Source: Chrysoperla carnea (taxonomy: Eukaryota > Arthropoda > Insecta > Neuroptera > Chrysopidae). Taken from it: a DNA stretch of 64,000 bases. Every line of letters begins with the position of its first letter. Positions within the stretch are counted from its first letter, which is position 1. Under the pieces are notes generated by a model that saw nothing but the letters and a program-made list of their open reading frames with translations, was not told the DNA's origin and made no database searches. The stretch is from the NCBI RefSeq assembly GCF_905475395.1, contig NC_058338.1:40335935-40399934 (forward strand). Direction: 5' to 3'. The translations under genes and the position numbers were made by a program. This document shows positions 11,379 through 22,262 of the stretch, piece by piece.

Positions 11379-14300
11379 ATGTGTGACAAACAAAATTTTA
11401 TAATTTCTGGAAAAATTTGTGCTGTCACTGGTGGTGCTAGTGGAATTGGCTTATGTTTTGTTAAGCAATTATTAGAACATGGTGCGCAGGTAATAACATT
11501 GTTTTGAGTATTTGAAACTTTCTATACCAGCTGACTTGGGTTTGGAGAATCATAGATAATCTAGTTTAGCTGAACTAGCTAAATAAGTAGCAGGGAAACA
11601 ATTAATATTGGTATTATGACAAATCAGTCCAGATTATAACAAGATTGAGGAAAAAATTTTCACTGATAGTGATAAACACGAAATATAATCACCGATTTGT
11701 TTTAATAATTAATACACTATGACCACATCAAAACTAGTTTTAAAACATCAATTTAATCCCCTACTAAACCTAGATTTAAAAACTCCGGCTTAGACAAATT
11801 TTAGGTGATCACACATGCTTAGACTGTTGCATAGATTTTTGCACCAACAAATCCAGCAGATGATATGTTACATACACATGCCTTCATATATTAATAAAAT
11901 TGTGTTGTATATGGATAGATAACCAACTGCAACTTTACTTCGAAAATTCCTTTTCAAAAAATCTGGGGAAACCATTCATTTTCAGAATGGTTATAGTATT
12001 GTTTGCTGACAATATTCAAAATTGACGAATATGTACTAGAAAATTAATTCTTAGATGGGCATTTATGTAAATTTAAAAAAAAAAAACAGAATTAGGCTTT
12101 CTTTTTTACTAGTGTTCTTGCAATTTCCAACACCAAAGGTATGATAAATTGGTGTTGTACTAACCCTTATGGTTGTTTTGATACTCCGCGTTCAAATCGC
12201 CATAGGCAAATTGACATAAAAAATCTGCGTGATTTTGCCACGTAAAAATCTGATAGTGGAGGAACACCCATATTTTTACGTCGCCCAATCACTCAGGTGT
12301 CTATAGCCACTGACTCATGGCGATTTAAACAAGAAGAATCAACCACAAAAGAGAAGATAGCAATCGAATAAAGATAGTAATAGAGTTTTTTTTTAGAGTT
12401 TTTATTACATTTGCTAATAAATAATGATCCATTTTGAATAGACTCAGAAATCTGCCAAATAATGTTATGCCTGCCTTCATGAGTTTTAAAAGCCTTCTTT
12501 TCTAAGATTTGGAAGTCAAATTCTTAATTTTCAAAGCTTGCGATTAGAACGTCCTAATTATTTAGAAAAATGTTCCTGAATTATACAAAAACTCCTTTAT
12601 GTTTCATAAAAAAGTCTCTTCAAAGAGTTGTTAATTCTGGCTTCTAACTAAATGTAATTAGTATATAATGTCTTAATAATGTTCATTGCAGAAAGTTTAC
12701 ATATTAGATTTTAATGTGAACGCCGGTGTTGAAGCGGAACAGCAATTGCAAGAAAAATATGGCGTATCTCGTGTAAAATTCATTCAAACTAACGTAGTTG
12801 AAGAAGACAAGTTAAAAGGTAAGTAAAAGTGGCTCTTAGTTAGTCATGCCTTCAGCTTCAGGATTGCAAATTGAATAGGCATCACCGGAGTTTTCGCTTA
12901 CGATCAATATTTTTGTAATTATATTTGTATTTTGTGGTAGACTCTTGTTTTTGATCACAAATAAAATCGCTTTCCCTCGAAAATTTGTTTCCTAGCTTCC
13001 TCTTTTCAAAATAGGAGCGAACAACTTTTTATAAATCGCCTTGAAGAGTAAGAAGTTTTATTTCTGATTACTGTATAATTTTGTTACTTTGATATTATTT
13101 TAAAAAAATGAGTAATTTAATTATAAATGTTTTGTTAGAAACTTTTGACCAAATCATTACTGAAAGTCAACGTCTGGATATTTTCATGAATAATGCTGGA
13201 ACTATTGTCAAAGACTTGCTGATTTCAGTTAATTTGGTAAGCATCGAAATTATTACCTAAGGAAAATTGATAAGCTGAGACATATGTATTCTATTTAACT
13301 TATGTATATTCTTAGATTGGTGCATACCACTGTTTAGATTTAGCAGTAAACCACATGTCAAAAGCAAATGGTGGTTCAGGAGGTGTTATCATTAATACGG
13401 CATCAAATTTAGGATTGATGGGCTGTTACACTAGTCCATTATATGCAGCTTCTAAGCACGGTGTAATTGGAATAACAAGATCATATGGAGTAAGATTTTT
13501 TTTTTATATTTGTGAATCCAGGATTAACATTCCTAGAATATTGAAGACAGAACTCTCATAGAAAATGATTTGTATACCCTCAACTTATACAATATATACC
13601 CCCACTCTGTTTTCTGCCAATGAATTAGTGTTAATTTAAATTTTAACTGGATTTTGTATGTCTGATTAAACGGTGTCATCATAGCAAAATCTCGTACTCT
13701 ATTTTCAATTAATTCGAAAAAACGAATTTTCAATTTAACTTAAGGCGTGCCAAACGCTCAAATGAAGCATATTAGTACGTGAAATTTCATTCTTTTGAAC
13801 TACAGGCTTTATGAGATAGATTATAAAAAACCTTTTAACGACACTCTATATATAAGGGAGTAGGATTGTAAGTGGTTAACAGCCTAGGTTAAATTTGGTT
13901 AATTCATATTCCCTATTGAAACCAATGATTGTTTAATTAATTTCTCTAAAATAAAGTATAAAATATAGAATATAAAACATTTATTAAGCATTACACTTTT
14001 AAATAAATTCTATTTTTATGTTTTGGCACACTTATATTAGTTTAGATGTGCGAATCTAAAATCTTCTTAATATTTAATACAATCATGGTCCTTCGTTAGA
14101 TAATTTTAATTATTGTAATGGTTTATCAGCTCATAGAAAACATTTTATTTTAGCATCCATGTTTTTACGAAGAATCAGGAATACGTGTTATGGCAATATG
14201 TCCAAGCTCAACTGAAACACCTCTATTAAATTTAGTAAAAGGAAGCAAACAGTTGAAAGGACACATAGGACGTGAATTGAATCTATCACAATCGTAAGTT

Positions 14301-14497
14301 ATTTATAATTATTCTACATAAGTTCTGAAGTGCTAATATGATCAACTTATTTCAGCCCTGAAAACGTAGCCAATTGCATGTTATTAGCATTGAATGAAGG
14401 TGAACCAGGTTCTATATTTGTATCGGAATGCGGCGAAAATTATGAAATAGAGGTTCCTCAATATAAAGATTTACGAAAAAAATCATCTAAATACTAA
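11379..14497 (+). CDS. Short-chain dehydrogenase, 15-PGDH-like, copy 2 (unusual intron 2 splicing)
   Basis: Exons: 11379-11489, 12692-12822, 13113-13236, 13316-13489, 14154-14293 and 14356-14497, giving 273 aa. Motifs are TGGASGIG at 17-24, D43, NNAG at 107-110 and tetrad N121, S152, Y165, K169 in a YAASK context. All catalytic residues are present. The oddity is intron 2. The equivalent donor (GT at 12819) is strong, AAAAG|GTAAGT, but the ancestral acceptor AAG has become AAA. The only nearby AG (13111-13112) is then out of frame and gives an immediate stop. Using the second GT of the same GTAAGT (12823) restores the frame and a protein of the same length as copy 3 in this segment. If the upstream donor is used, the gene is broken. 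It is closest to copy 3, with four differences in the 58 residues of exon 4. Intron 1 carries a MITE insertion. Confidence 0.8.
12150..12355. mobile_element. MITE-like insertion in intron 1 of SDR copy 2
   Basis: Outer arms pair TTCAAATCGCCATAGG (about 12190) with the complement of CTCATGGCGATTTAAA (about 12313), extending out to GGTTGTTTTG / AATCAACC. Inner arms pair GCCACGTAAAAAT with ATTTTTACGTCGCC. The segment is absent from the matching introns of copies 1 and 3 and is richer in GC than its surroundings. This explains part of why this intron is 1.2 kb. Its exact ends and target-site duplication were not resolved. Confidence 0.55.
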
Positions 14498-14537
14498 TTA
14501 TTTTAATGTGTCTAAGTTATTATTTTTAATTCTTTTA

Positions 14538-14543
14538 ATTAAA
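14538..14543 (+). terminator. Variant poly(A) signal of SDR copy 2
   Basis: ATTAAA sits about 40 bp after the stop, where copies 1 and 3 have AATAAA. It is a common functional variant. Confidence 0.5.
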
Positions 14544-15511
14544 CGAAATTTATCAAAGTCTAAATTATAATTTATTAACGCACTTCACTTCCTAGAATGC
14601 TTATCCTGATGTTCAACTCTGGGTGTCCTTGGGTAAATCTCACAGAAATGAATCATAAGTTTTCCCCTCATCAGCTTAATATTTTCCATCAAAATTATCC
14701 TTACATTACAACTCTGTTGAAGTAAAATTACCTACAGTTTGTTACTGAGTAAAGACAAATTTAAGGTTACTATAGGGTATAGAGTAAACCAGATAATACG
14801 AGCTTAAAATTTTTACTTCTATGAAAAATATTAAAAATTATCTTGACAAACTATATTAATAAAACTATTATATTCCGTTATATTTTTACGTGAATCTTGA
14901 AAGTTGCTAATCAGATTTCACACTTATTTAAAATGTACTTGATTTATTTGAGGCTATTCTTGACTCGATTGGGTGGGTAAACCGAAATTTACATAATTTT
15001 CTGACAAATACATTCTTAGAGATTCACATAGTGATAAACGATTTTGTATAGTCTCTATCAAAGTATTTTTATTCAGTTAGTTCAGGACACACCACAGAAT
15101 GATCTTCAATATAATTAAGACTAATTTATCGATTAGAATACGGAATCATTAATCCTGAAGAAAAACTTGTTTTTTGTTAAAATAATTTAAAATCAATTAA
15201 ATAATTAAAATCATTTGATTAAAAAAAATTGAGGAAAATGGCAATATAATGAAATAGATAATCCAAATAGTATAAATGTTTATATAATTTGTACACCAAA
15301 GTACTTGATTAATCATAAGAAATTCGATAAAGAAAAAAAGTGGAGCTGTACTTGAACTATACATATTAATAATTATACATATCACTAATTAAATAAATTT
15401 ACGTATAATATTATGTTAGATTTAAGTTTCAGTTATAAAATTTTTAAAATAAAGATTCAACAAATATAATTCAATTAAAGAAATTAAAGAGAATTTTTCA
15501 ATTCTCTTTAA
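14544..15511. other. 3' flank of SDR copy 2 and intergenic DNA
   Basis: Up to about 14800 this is homologous to the flanks of the other two copies (shared TTACCTACAGTTTGTTACT and CCAGATAATACGA motifs). The rest is AT-rich with no gene. 15400-15445 is repeated at 17440-17480. 15478-15507 holds a short palindrome, AAAGAGAATT/AATTCTCTTT. Confidence 0.55.
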
Positions 15512-15993
15512 GGATGTTCCAGCATGGTATTTGCAGTTTCTATGTTAAAGCAATGGTACAATTTTTTTTTCGACAGAATTTAACGAAAAATTAAATTTAA
15601 GAATTTAATAATGCTTACTATTAATTCCCAAAGTTTCAGAAATTTTGACCGTTTAAAATGGGAAATAATTATGCCAACGTCCCAATTTCGATCAATTTAC
15701 GTCAAAATAATATCTCGAAAGTGAAAATTAATTTCTAAATTTTTTTTTTAGAATTGTATTGTATAAACATTTTTTTTCTACTTTTTCTTAGTATAATAGT
15801 TGGAGAGACCGGACATTTTACATGCTTTAAATGGGACATGACCCTCAAAATCGCGAACTTTGTCTTTAAATATCTCGCGATCTAAACGGTCAAAAATTAT
15901 GAAATTTTAGGAATTCATAAATAAAGCTATTATAAATCCGAGAAAAAAAATTCGGCCAAATCTGTCGAAAAGTGATTTCATGCTGGTACTACC
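15512..15993 (+). mobile_element. TTAA-flanked MITE (family C), piggyBac-type target site
   Basis: The element is bounded by TTAA at 15508-15511 and TTAA at 15994-15997. Its ends are imperfect inverted repeats: GGATGTTCCAGCATG on the left and GGTAGTACCAGCATG read from the right. It is 482 bp with no open frame. A TTAA target duplication is the hallmark of piggyBac-type transposition. Assignment to that superfamily rests on this plus the TIRs only. Partial copies lie at 17440 and 34503. Confidence 0.6.
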
Positions 15994-15997
15994 TTAA

Positions 15998-17430
15998 TTA
16001 AGATTACTAGACAATTATTTGTCAAATTAGTTTACGATTGAATGTAACATATTATATATCAAAATTAGTCAAACAGACCATGATGTAAATATTGTGTGCA
16101 TAATTAAATGTGAACAACAATAATAAGTAATAATAATAAATATAATTCAATTTGCTGACTATGCAAAAAAATTGTTTTTGCTGGCTAGCTATAAAAATGT
16201 TAAGTTATTAATATACGTAAATAAAAATTAATTGTCCATTTAACCTACGAAATTGATGACAAAATTGTTATCAAAAAACAAAAAATATGTTCATTTAGAA
16301 GAATATATTACAAAAGAGACAGTAGTATTTTTGGTTTTCACGTTATGTAAAAAAAAAGTTGACGCCCAACTCAAAAAAATAAATGAGAAAGTTAGACGTC
16401 TTCAAAAAACTATCGATTGAGGTGCGTTGAATTAAATTTGGGCGCGAAGTTTCTGAGTAAAACCGGATAACCGGGCGGAAATAATGATAATAGACGCTCA
16501 TCGCAGAATTTTACACTTAACTTTGTAAATAAATGTATTAAGAATGCATTTATTAGGGAGAATAACTGACAATATTTTTTTTATTAGCGTAAGTTTTAGT
16601 GTATGTATAGAATAGAGCAATTTATAGAAGCTCTAAAAGTCTACTATCATTACAATCGATTTTAGAATTTCTCTTATAATACCTGTCTTCGCATCAGATG
16701 ATTGTAGGATGAAATTGCAGTTAGTCATTGTGATATTTTAAAAGGGCAAGAAACTACACTTTTTCGGGGGCTATGACATTAAAAATTGATAAATTTTACT
16801 TTCTCTTAGATTCACATGATGTTAAAAGTCAAGACGAAGAGATTCAACTTTGAAAAGTTGCTCTACGATAGTTTCGAGACCAAGAAGAACGATAATACAA
16901 AGGGGCCTAAAAACTAAATTTTGGAATAATATGCAAATTTTCGTATAAAAAAAACTGAAATTTTGTCTTGCCATTAACTTTCAATAAATAATAACTTGTG
17001 AAGCGAAGAAATATTTTTCAAATTCAATATTTTGAAATTTTGCAATTGTGTTTAATATAATAATTTTTATTATCTAAATTGATTGTAAATAATACGGCTT
17101 GTAAATCAAATAAAAAATATTTATGGTGATTAAAAATTCTGATAAAATTTTTTATGAGCGTAAAAGAAATGATTTTGGTAATTAAATCATTGATTGTTTA
17201 TATTAATTTGCATTAATTTTGCATGTCCAGTAGGATGCCGAGGAGGGAAATTGTTGATACACATATTGGAAGTTGGAAATGTTGTTTATTACGATGATTC
17301 CAGCTATTTGTATATTTTGGAAGAGGGGGGTGATAAATTAATACGATGCCTAATTTATACGATAAAAGTAGAAATTGGAAAACCATTTTGAATTCTAGCA
17401 GGTTATTTAGCACTAATTACATACCACTAA
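15998..17430. other. Gene-free stretch
   Basis: AT-rich DNA without a supported gene. Opposing short open frames near 17194-17413 overlap each other on both strands, which argues against either being coding. Confidence 0.5.
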
Positions 17431-17730
17431 TGACAAAAATTTACTTATAATATGTTAGGTTCAAGTTTCAGTCTTAAGATATTATAAGCATGGTATTTGC
17501 AGTTTCTATGCTAAAACTGTAGCAAAATGTTTTTTCGACAGAATTTAACGAGAAATTAAATTTAATAATATAATAAGGCTTACCTACTATTAAATCCCAA
17601 AGTTTCAGAAATTTCCGCCGTTTAAAACCCGACAAAAAATATGCCTAAATTCCAAATTTTAACTAATTTTTTCTGATTTAGTATCCCGAAAACTAAAAGA
17701 CACGGAAAGGCAGAACATTCCTTTCAACAC
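17431..17730 (+). repeat. Partial family C copy with shared flank
   Basis: This aligns with 15400-15720: first the flank (ACTTATAATATGTTAGGTTC, GTTTCAGT), then CATGGTATTTGCAGTTTCTA and TTTTTCGACAGAATTTAACG inside the element. The left TIR and about 60 bp of flank are missing. The shared flank suggests segmental duplication of an already inserted element rather than a new insertion. Confidence 0.6.
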
Positions 17731-18185
17731 CTCCTACTTTTTTCCAATTCTATCCAGATAATTTTTTTATATCGTTAAAAATAACTGGGGGGGCTGTGAC
17801 GTTTACACCTTTGAATGGGGATTTCGCGACCCGAAATAGAGAGAAATTAATTGAATACTTCGAAAAAGTTGATTTCCAACATCGCAACCCCGACAAAATG
17901 GGACAAACATCCCTTATCGATTCTATTCACGTTTGAAAGATCAAGTTTTTGCCATTCGGTGTGGAACAGGTCGAAAATAACAGGATTATTTAAAAAACGT
18001 AAATTTTCCTTCGCAACCCTTCACAAATGAGGAAAAAATCCCCCAACACTATCTCTTTCACGTACGCGATCGTACGTGATCACGGTGGTTAAGGAGGGAA
18101 CCTCCTTACGAGCAAAGCGAGTTTATTATAGTCAACATTATTCTATGAAAATAGGTAGATTATTTGTTTTATAACATATATCTGA
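17731..18185. other. Higher-GC repeat-like tract
   Basis: This contains recurrent pieces (CGCAACCC, GACAAAATGGGAC) and a near-palindrome CACGTACGCGATCGTACGTG at about 18059. It is probably transposon-derived. No frame is convincingly coding. Confidence 0.4.
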
Positions 18186-18728
18186 TTACTGGCTGACCCG
18201 GCAAACGTTGTTTTGTCATGATATATTTGTAGGAAACATTTTTTTAGTTCAATAAAAATAACTATCCACTATAAGTGTTCGGAGATGTACTTATAATCGA
18301 AAGCGTTATAAACAATAAAAGTATGCTTTATTTAGGGTAATAAATTAATGTTTATTAAAGTAACGAATATATTTTAAATTACAATGCTAGATAGCTATCT
18401 AAACATCTAAAATTATTATTCATATTTTTACTATCAATTATGGCAGTTGAAAAAAAAATCTCTTAGAAAAATAGGGGTTGATCGTAGAGGGTTGAAAATT
18501 CAGGGTTGTACGTATTTTCTAATGTGGTATCATAAAAAAATAAAATTATCTAGTAATTAAAAAAAAAAATTTAGAGGTGGACTTCCTTTAACATTTAGGG
18601 GAACAAATAGATATTGACCCATTCTCAGACCTACCCAATATGCACACAAAATTTTCAGAGAATCGGTCAATCCGTTTCGGAGAAGCTTAACCACAAACAC
18701 CGTGACACGAGAATTTTATATATAAGAT
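18186..18728 (+). mobile_element. LINE/SINE-like interspersed repeat remnant
   Basis: It starts near CTGACCCGGCAAACGTTG and ends with ATCGGTCAATCCGTTTCGG, CACCGTGACACGAGAATTTT and an AT-rich tail. From memory, these head and tail motifs are typical of repeats scattered through many insect genomes. Its ends and class were not verified. No coding frame. Confidence 0.5.
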
Positions 18729-18957
18729 TAACATTTATATAGCTAGAAAACCAAAACAATTTATAATATTTAGCACAGACAATTAAATAAACCACCATAC
18801 ATCTTGTGTTTTGAAAAATATTACGAATAAGAAATAATTGAAGCAAATTTTCAGATTTTACAACAAAATTCTTTTTGCGGAAAAACAAATACGTCACACT
18901 ACCTGATTAACACAATAATTGATTTATTACAATAGCGTATAGCTTTTTATTATGTGT

Positions 18958-18964
18958 TATAAAA
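18958..18964 (+). promoter_or_regulatory. Putative TATA box of SDR copy 3
   Basis: TATAAAA lies 197 bp before the ATG within TTTTTATTATGTGTTATAAAA. The surrounding block from about 18790 aligns with those of copies 1 and 2. Confidence 0.55.
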
Positions 18965-19154
18965 TTAAGAAAATGTTAGTTAACTATTTGAGTTTTGATA
19001 AGTATTTGCATCAATTTTATTAAATATTTACTTTGTTTATTATCATAACATTGGATTTTTTTTCCTATAAATTATTAGTTTTCGAAATGATTATTCATAT
19101 ACTCATACGTTTTCAAATATTTCAAATTTGTCAAAGACTGTAGAAACTAATAAG

Positions 19155-22100
19155 ATGGGTGATAAAAAAATTTCTGGAAAAGTTTGTGCTGTTACTGGTG
19201 GCGCTAGTGGAATTGGCTTATGTTTTGTTAACCGGCTATTAGAACATGGTGCACAGGTAAGATCATTGTTTCGAGTATTTAAAATTTTCTGCATTGGGTG
19301 ACTTTGATTTAGAAAAGCTAGTAATTGGTATACTATTTAGGTTGAACTAGGTTAATCAATCCCTATTGATGAATAGGAACTGAATGAATAGGTAAAATGG
19401 GAAATAAAATATTTATATTGGAAATTGTAAGTGGAACGGTGTTATGAAAAATCATTCCGAAAAAATTACAAGATATAGGAACAAAATTTCCATAATGATA
19501 AACTCTGTAAATATTTTATTAGCAACTATAATCATAGATTTGATATTATAATTAATTCAATACCCATATAAAAACTAGCTTTAAAACAAAAAAATCAATC
19601 CATTTATTTCAAATTTGAATAAATTGGCTTCATTTTTCAATTACATTGGCTAGTAAATGATAGTCAATTTTGAATATAGGTACTCAGCAAAAAATGTTAT
19701 GTCTATCTTTATGAGTTCTGAAAGCCTTCTTTTCTATCGTTTTAATTTTCTTAAACAAAAAATGAAGACGCTCGGAATCATTAAAACCAGTTTCAGATTC
19801 TAAAACCAGTTTTAAATTCTGAGGTGCGTTTTAATTATTCAGTAAAAAAAAACTTCCTGAATTATTCAAAAACTCCTTTATGAGATCAAGAAAAGACTAT
19901 TCAAAAAGTTTTTAATTCGGACTAGCAAAATATAATGCGTAATGTCCTAATGTTTCATTACAGAAAGTGTACATATTAGATTTCAATGTGATTACCGGTG
20001 TTAAAGCGGAACAGCAATTACAAGAAAAATATGGTGTATCTCGTGTGAAATTCATACAAACTAACGTAATTAAAGAAGACATGTTAAAAGGTAACTTTTA
20101 ATAAACAATGGGTTTTCATAAAAACTAAGTCTTTAGTGAAGTAAGTTATAAAGAACATCTAACTCAATTTTCTTTCTGGGCAGTTTATTGATTCTAAACA
20201 ATTCAGACTTTACAGCTGTGTTCCTATGTAACACTCATTATTCTCAGCAAAAAATTTTAGTACAAATCATAGTAAGTCACAGGTTTCGGTTTTTCAAGGT
20301 AATTAAAAAAAATGAGTAGTTATAATGCAGTAGAAAAATTAGTATAAAATTAAAATTACGATAGTTGTTCTGCTTCGTTATTTAACGAATATCTTCATTT
20401 AAAGTGCTAAACTAAAATGTTAAACAGCCAAGTTTTTACTAAATTATTAATTTAAAAGTTTATTAGTTTAGAACACATTCTCTGATTGTTAAAATTTAAG
20501 AAAAAAATAACTAAGACTGGACGTTTTTGTTGCTTAGTTGCGTTCTTTGATCTAAGCAAAAGTATTTAATACAAATCATAATGAGTCACAGATTTCAATT
20601 TGTTCGAGGTACGTTAAGTTTCAAACTAAAATGTTTAGTAGTAAAATTTTTACTAATCTACTTTATTTAGAAGTAGAACTAAACACATCGACAAACTTTT
20701 AAAATTAATTCCAAAACAATATCCTTTAACAAAAATTATGACATAAACTATATGATTGTTAATTTGATAGTCGTCGCCTCAGTAAGTAATCGCTTACGAT
20801 TAAAAACTTTGTATTCATTTTTGTATTTTATAGCAGACTCTTGTTCTTTATCGCAGATATAACCACTTTTGTTAAATGAGTTTATTTCTTAGCCTCCAAA
20901 TTTTAATACCTGATTTTATGGTTTTATGGCTAAAAACTGTAAAAACAGTTTTAAAAATCAAATGTGTTTGATAACTTTTGATTATTTCGATCAAAAGTTA
21001 TTTGTTAGTTAAAAATGGATCAAGTCAAATGTGCTGAAATCAGGTGCCAAAAATTAAGGTTTCGATAACTGTATGTAGTTCCATTTAAAAATCAAAGTAA
21101 GTTGACTTTGTACTTGACCATGAGTACCCCGAATAAGATAGCAAGATACTGTATTTTCATTTCCCCTAAACATGAGTTAAAATGTGGTTTCATGTTATAT
21201 AAGGGTAAAACTTTTAAAAATTGCTATGTATAGTATGAGGTTCGATTCCTGACTATTTAATAAGATGAATATATAATGATCAATGTTTTGTTAGAAATTT
21301 TTGATCAAATCATTGCTGAATGTCAACGTTTGGACATTCTAATGAATAATGCTGGAACTCCTTTCACTAAGCTGCTGATTTCTGTTAACTTGGTAAGTAT
21401 TGAAATTCTTATAGAATGTTATTCAATAAATAGTAATGTGTATTCTGTTTAACTTGTGCACTTTCTTAGATGGGTGCATACCACTGTTTAGATTTAGCAG
21501 TTAAACACATGTCAAAAGCAAATGGTGGTTCAGGAGGTGTTATCATTAATACGGCATCAAATTTGGGATTGGTTGGCTGTTACACTAGTCCATTATATTC
21601 AGCTTCTAAGCACGGTGTAATTGGAATTACAAGATCATATGGAGTAAGAAATTTTTTTTCAACTGTCTTTTGAATTTGTGGCTAAGCTTTAGGAGATGGT
21701 TAGAGCTTATAAAAACCCTTTAGGCACACTCTGTATTCAAGTGTATATTAAATTTAGAAGTTGGGAATCTGAGCTATACTTTATCTTTAATACAATCATG
21801 CACATTTTGTTAGATAATCTTAACCATTGCAATGGTTTAACAGCTCACAGAAAACATTTTCTTTCAGCATCCATGTTTTTATGAAGAATCAGGAATACGA
21901 GTAATGGCAATATGTCCAAGCTCCACTCAAACACCACTATTAGACTGTGCAAAAACAAATCCTGATTTAAAAGGAGATATGGAAGGTGAATTGAAAGAGG
22001 CACAATCGTAAGTTATTTATAATCCATTTTTCAATATATATTGTCAAGTGCTAATATGATCAATATTATTTCAGACCCGAAAACGTAGCAAATTGCATGT

Positions 22101-22216
22101 TATTAGCATTGAATGAAGGTGAACCAGGTTCTATATTTGTATCGGAATTCGGTGAAAATTATGAAATCGTTGTTCCTGACTATAAAGATTTACGAAAAAA
22201 ATCGTCTAAATACTAA
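19155..22216 (+). CDS. Short-chain dehydrogenase, 15-PGDH-like, copy 3
   Basis: Exons: 19155-19256, 19964-20090, 21265-21392, 21470-21643, 21868-22007 and 22075-22216, giving 270 aa. All introns are GT-AG with the same phases as copy 1. Motifs are TGGASGIG at 14-21, D40 in LDFN (NAD+ preference), NNAG at 104-107 and tetrad N118, S149, Y162, K166 in YSASK. As in the other copies, the usual SDR PG motif after strand beta-6 reads PS (ICPSST; PN in copy 1), and the C-terminus is KKSSKY with no peroxisomal signal. No signal peptide or membrane segment is evident, so it is probably cytosolic. Exon 1 is three codons shorter than in its paralogues. Intron 2 is 1174 bp because of an internal duplication. 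This is the copy with the cleanest signals and is likely functional. Substrate unknown. Confidence 0.9.
20258..20609 (+). repeat. Internal direct duplication in intron 2 of SDR copy 3
   Basis: TACAAATCATAGTAAGTCAC (20261) recurs as TACAAATCATAATGAGTCAC (20570), with similar flanks (GGTTTCGG/GATTTCAA, then CTAAAATGTT and TTTTTACTAA). The offset is about 309 bp. It accounts for part of this intron's length compared with copies 1 and 2. Confidence 0.6.
21240..21250 (+). other. tRNA-like B-box in SDR copy 3 intron 2
   Basis: GGTTCGATTCC at the same intron position as in copy 1 (8230-8240). Here the flanking stem is weaker (TGAGG...CCTGA). The motif is lost in copy 2, whose intron is shorter. Confidence 0.45.
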
Positions 22217-22256
22217 TTATTTTAATGTTTCTAAATTATTCGTGTTGATTATTTAA

Positions 22257-22262
22257 ATAAAA
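22257..22262 (+). terminator. Poly(A) signal of SDR copy 3
   Basis: AATAAA about 41 bp after the stop codon, matching the position in copy 1. Confidence 0.65.

Noticed and set aside
19103-19294. Minus-strand open frame over SDR copy 3 exon 1
   Set aside because: Antisense shadow of a conserved coding exon.
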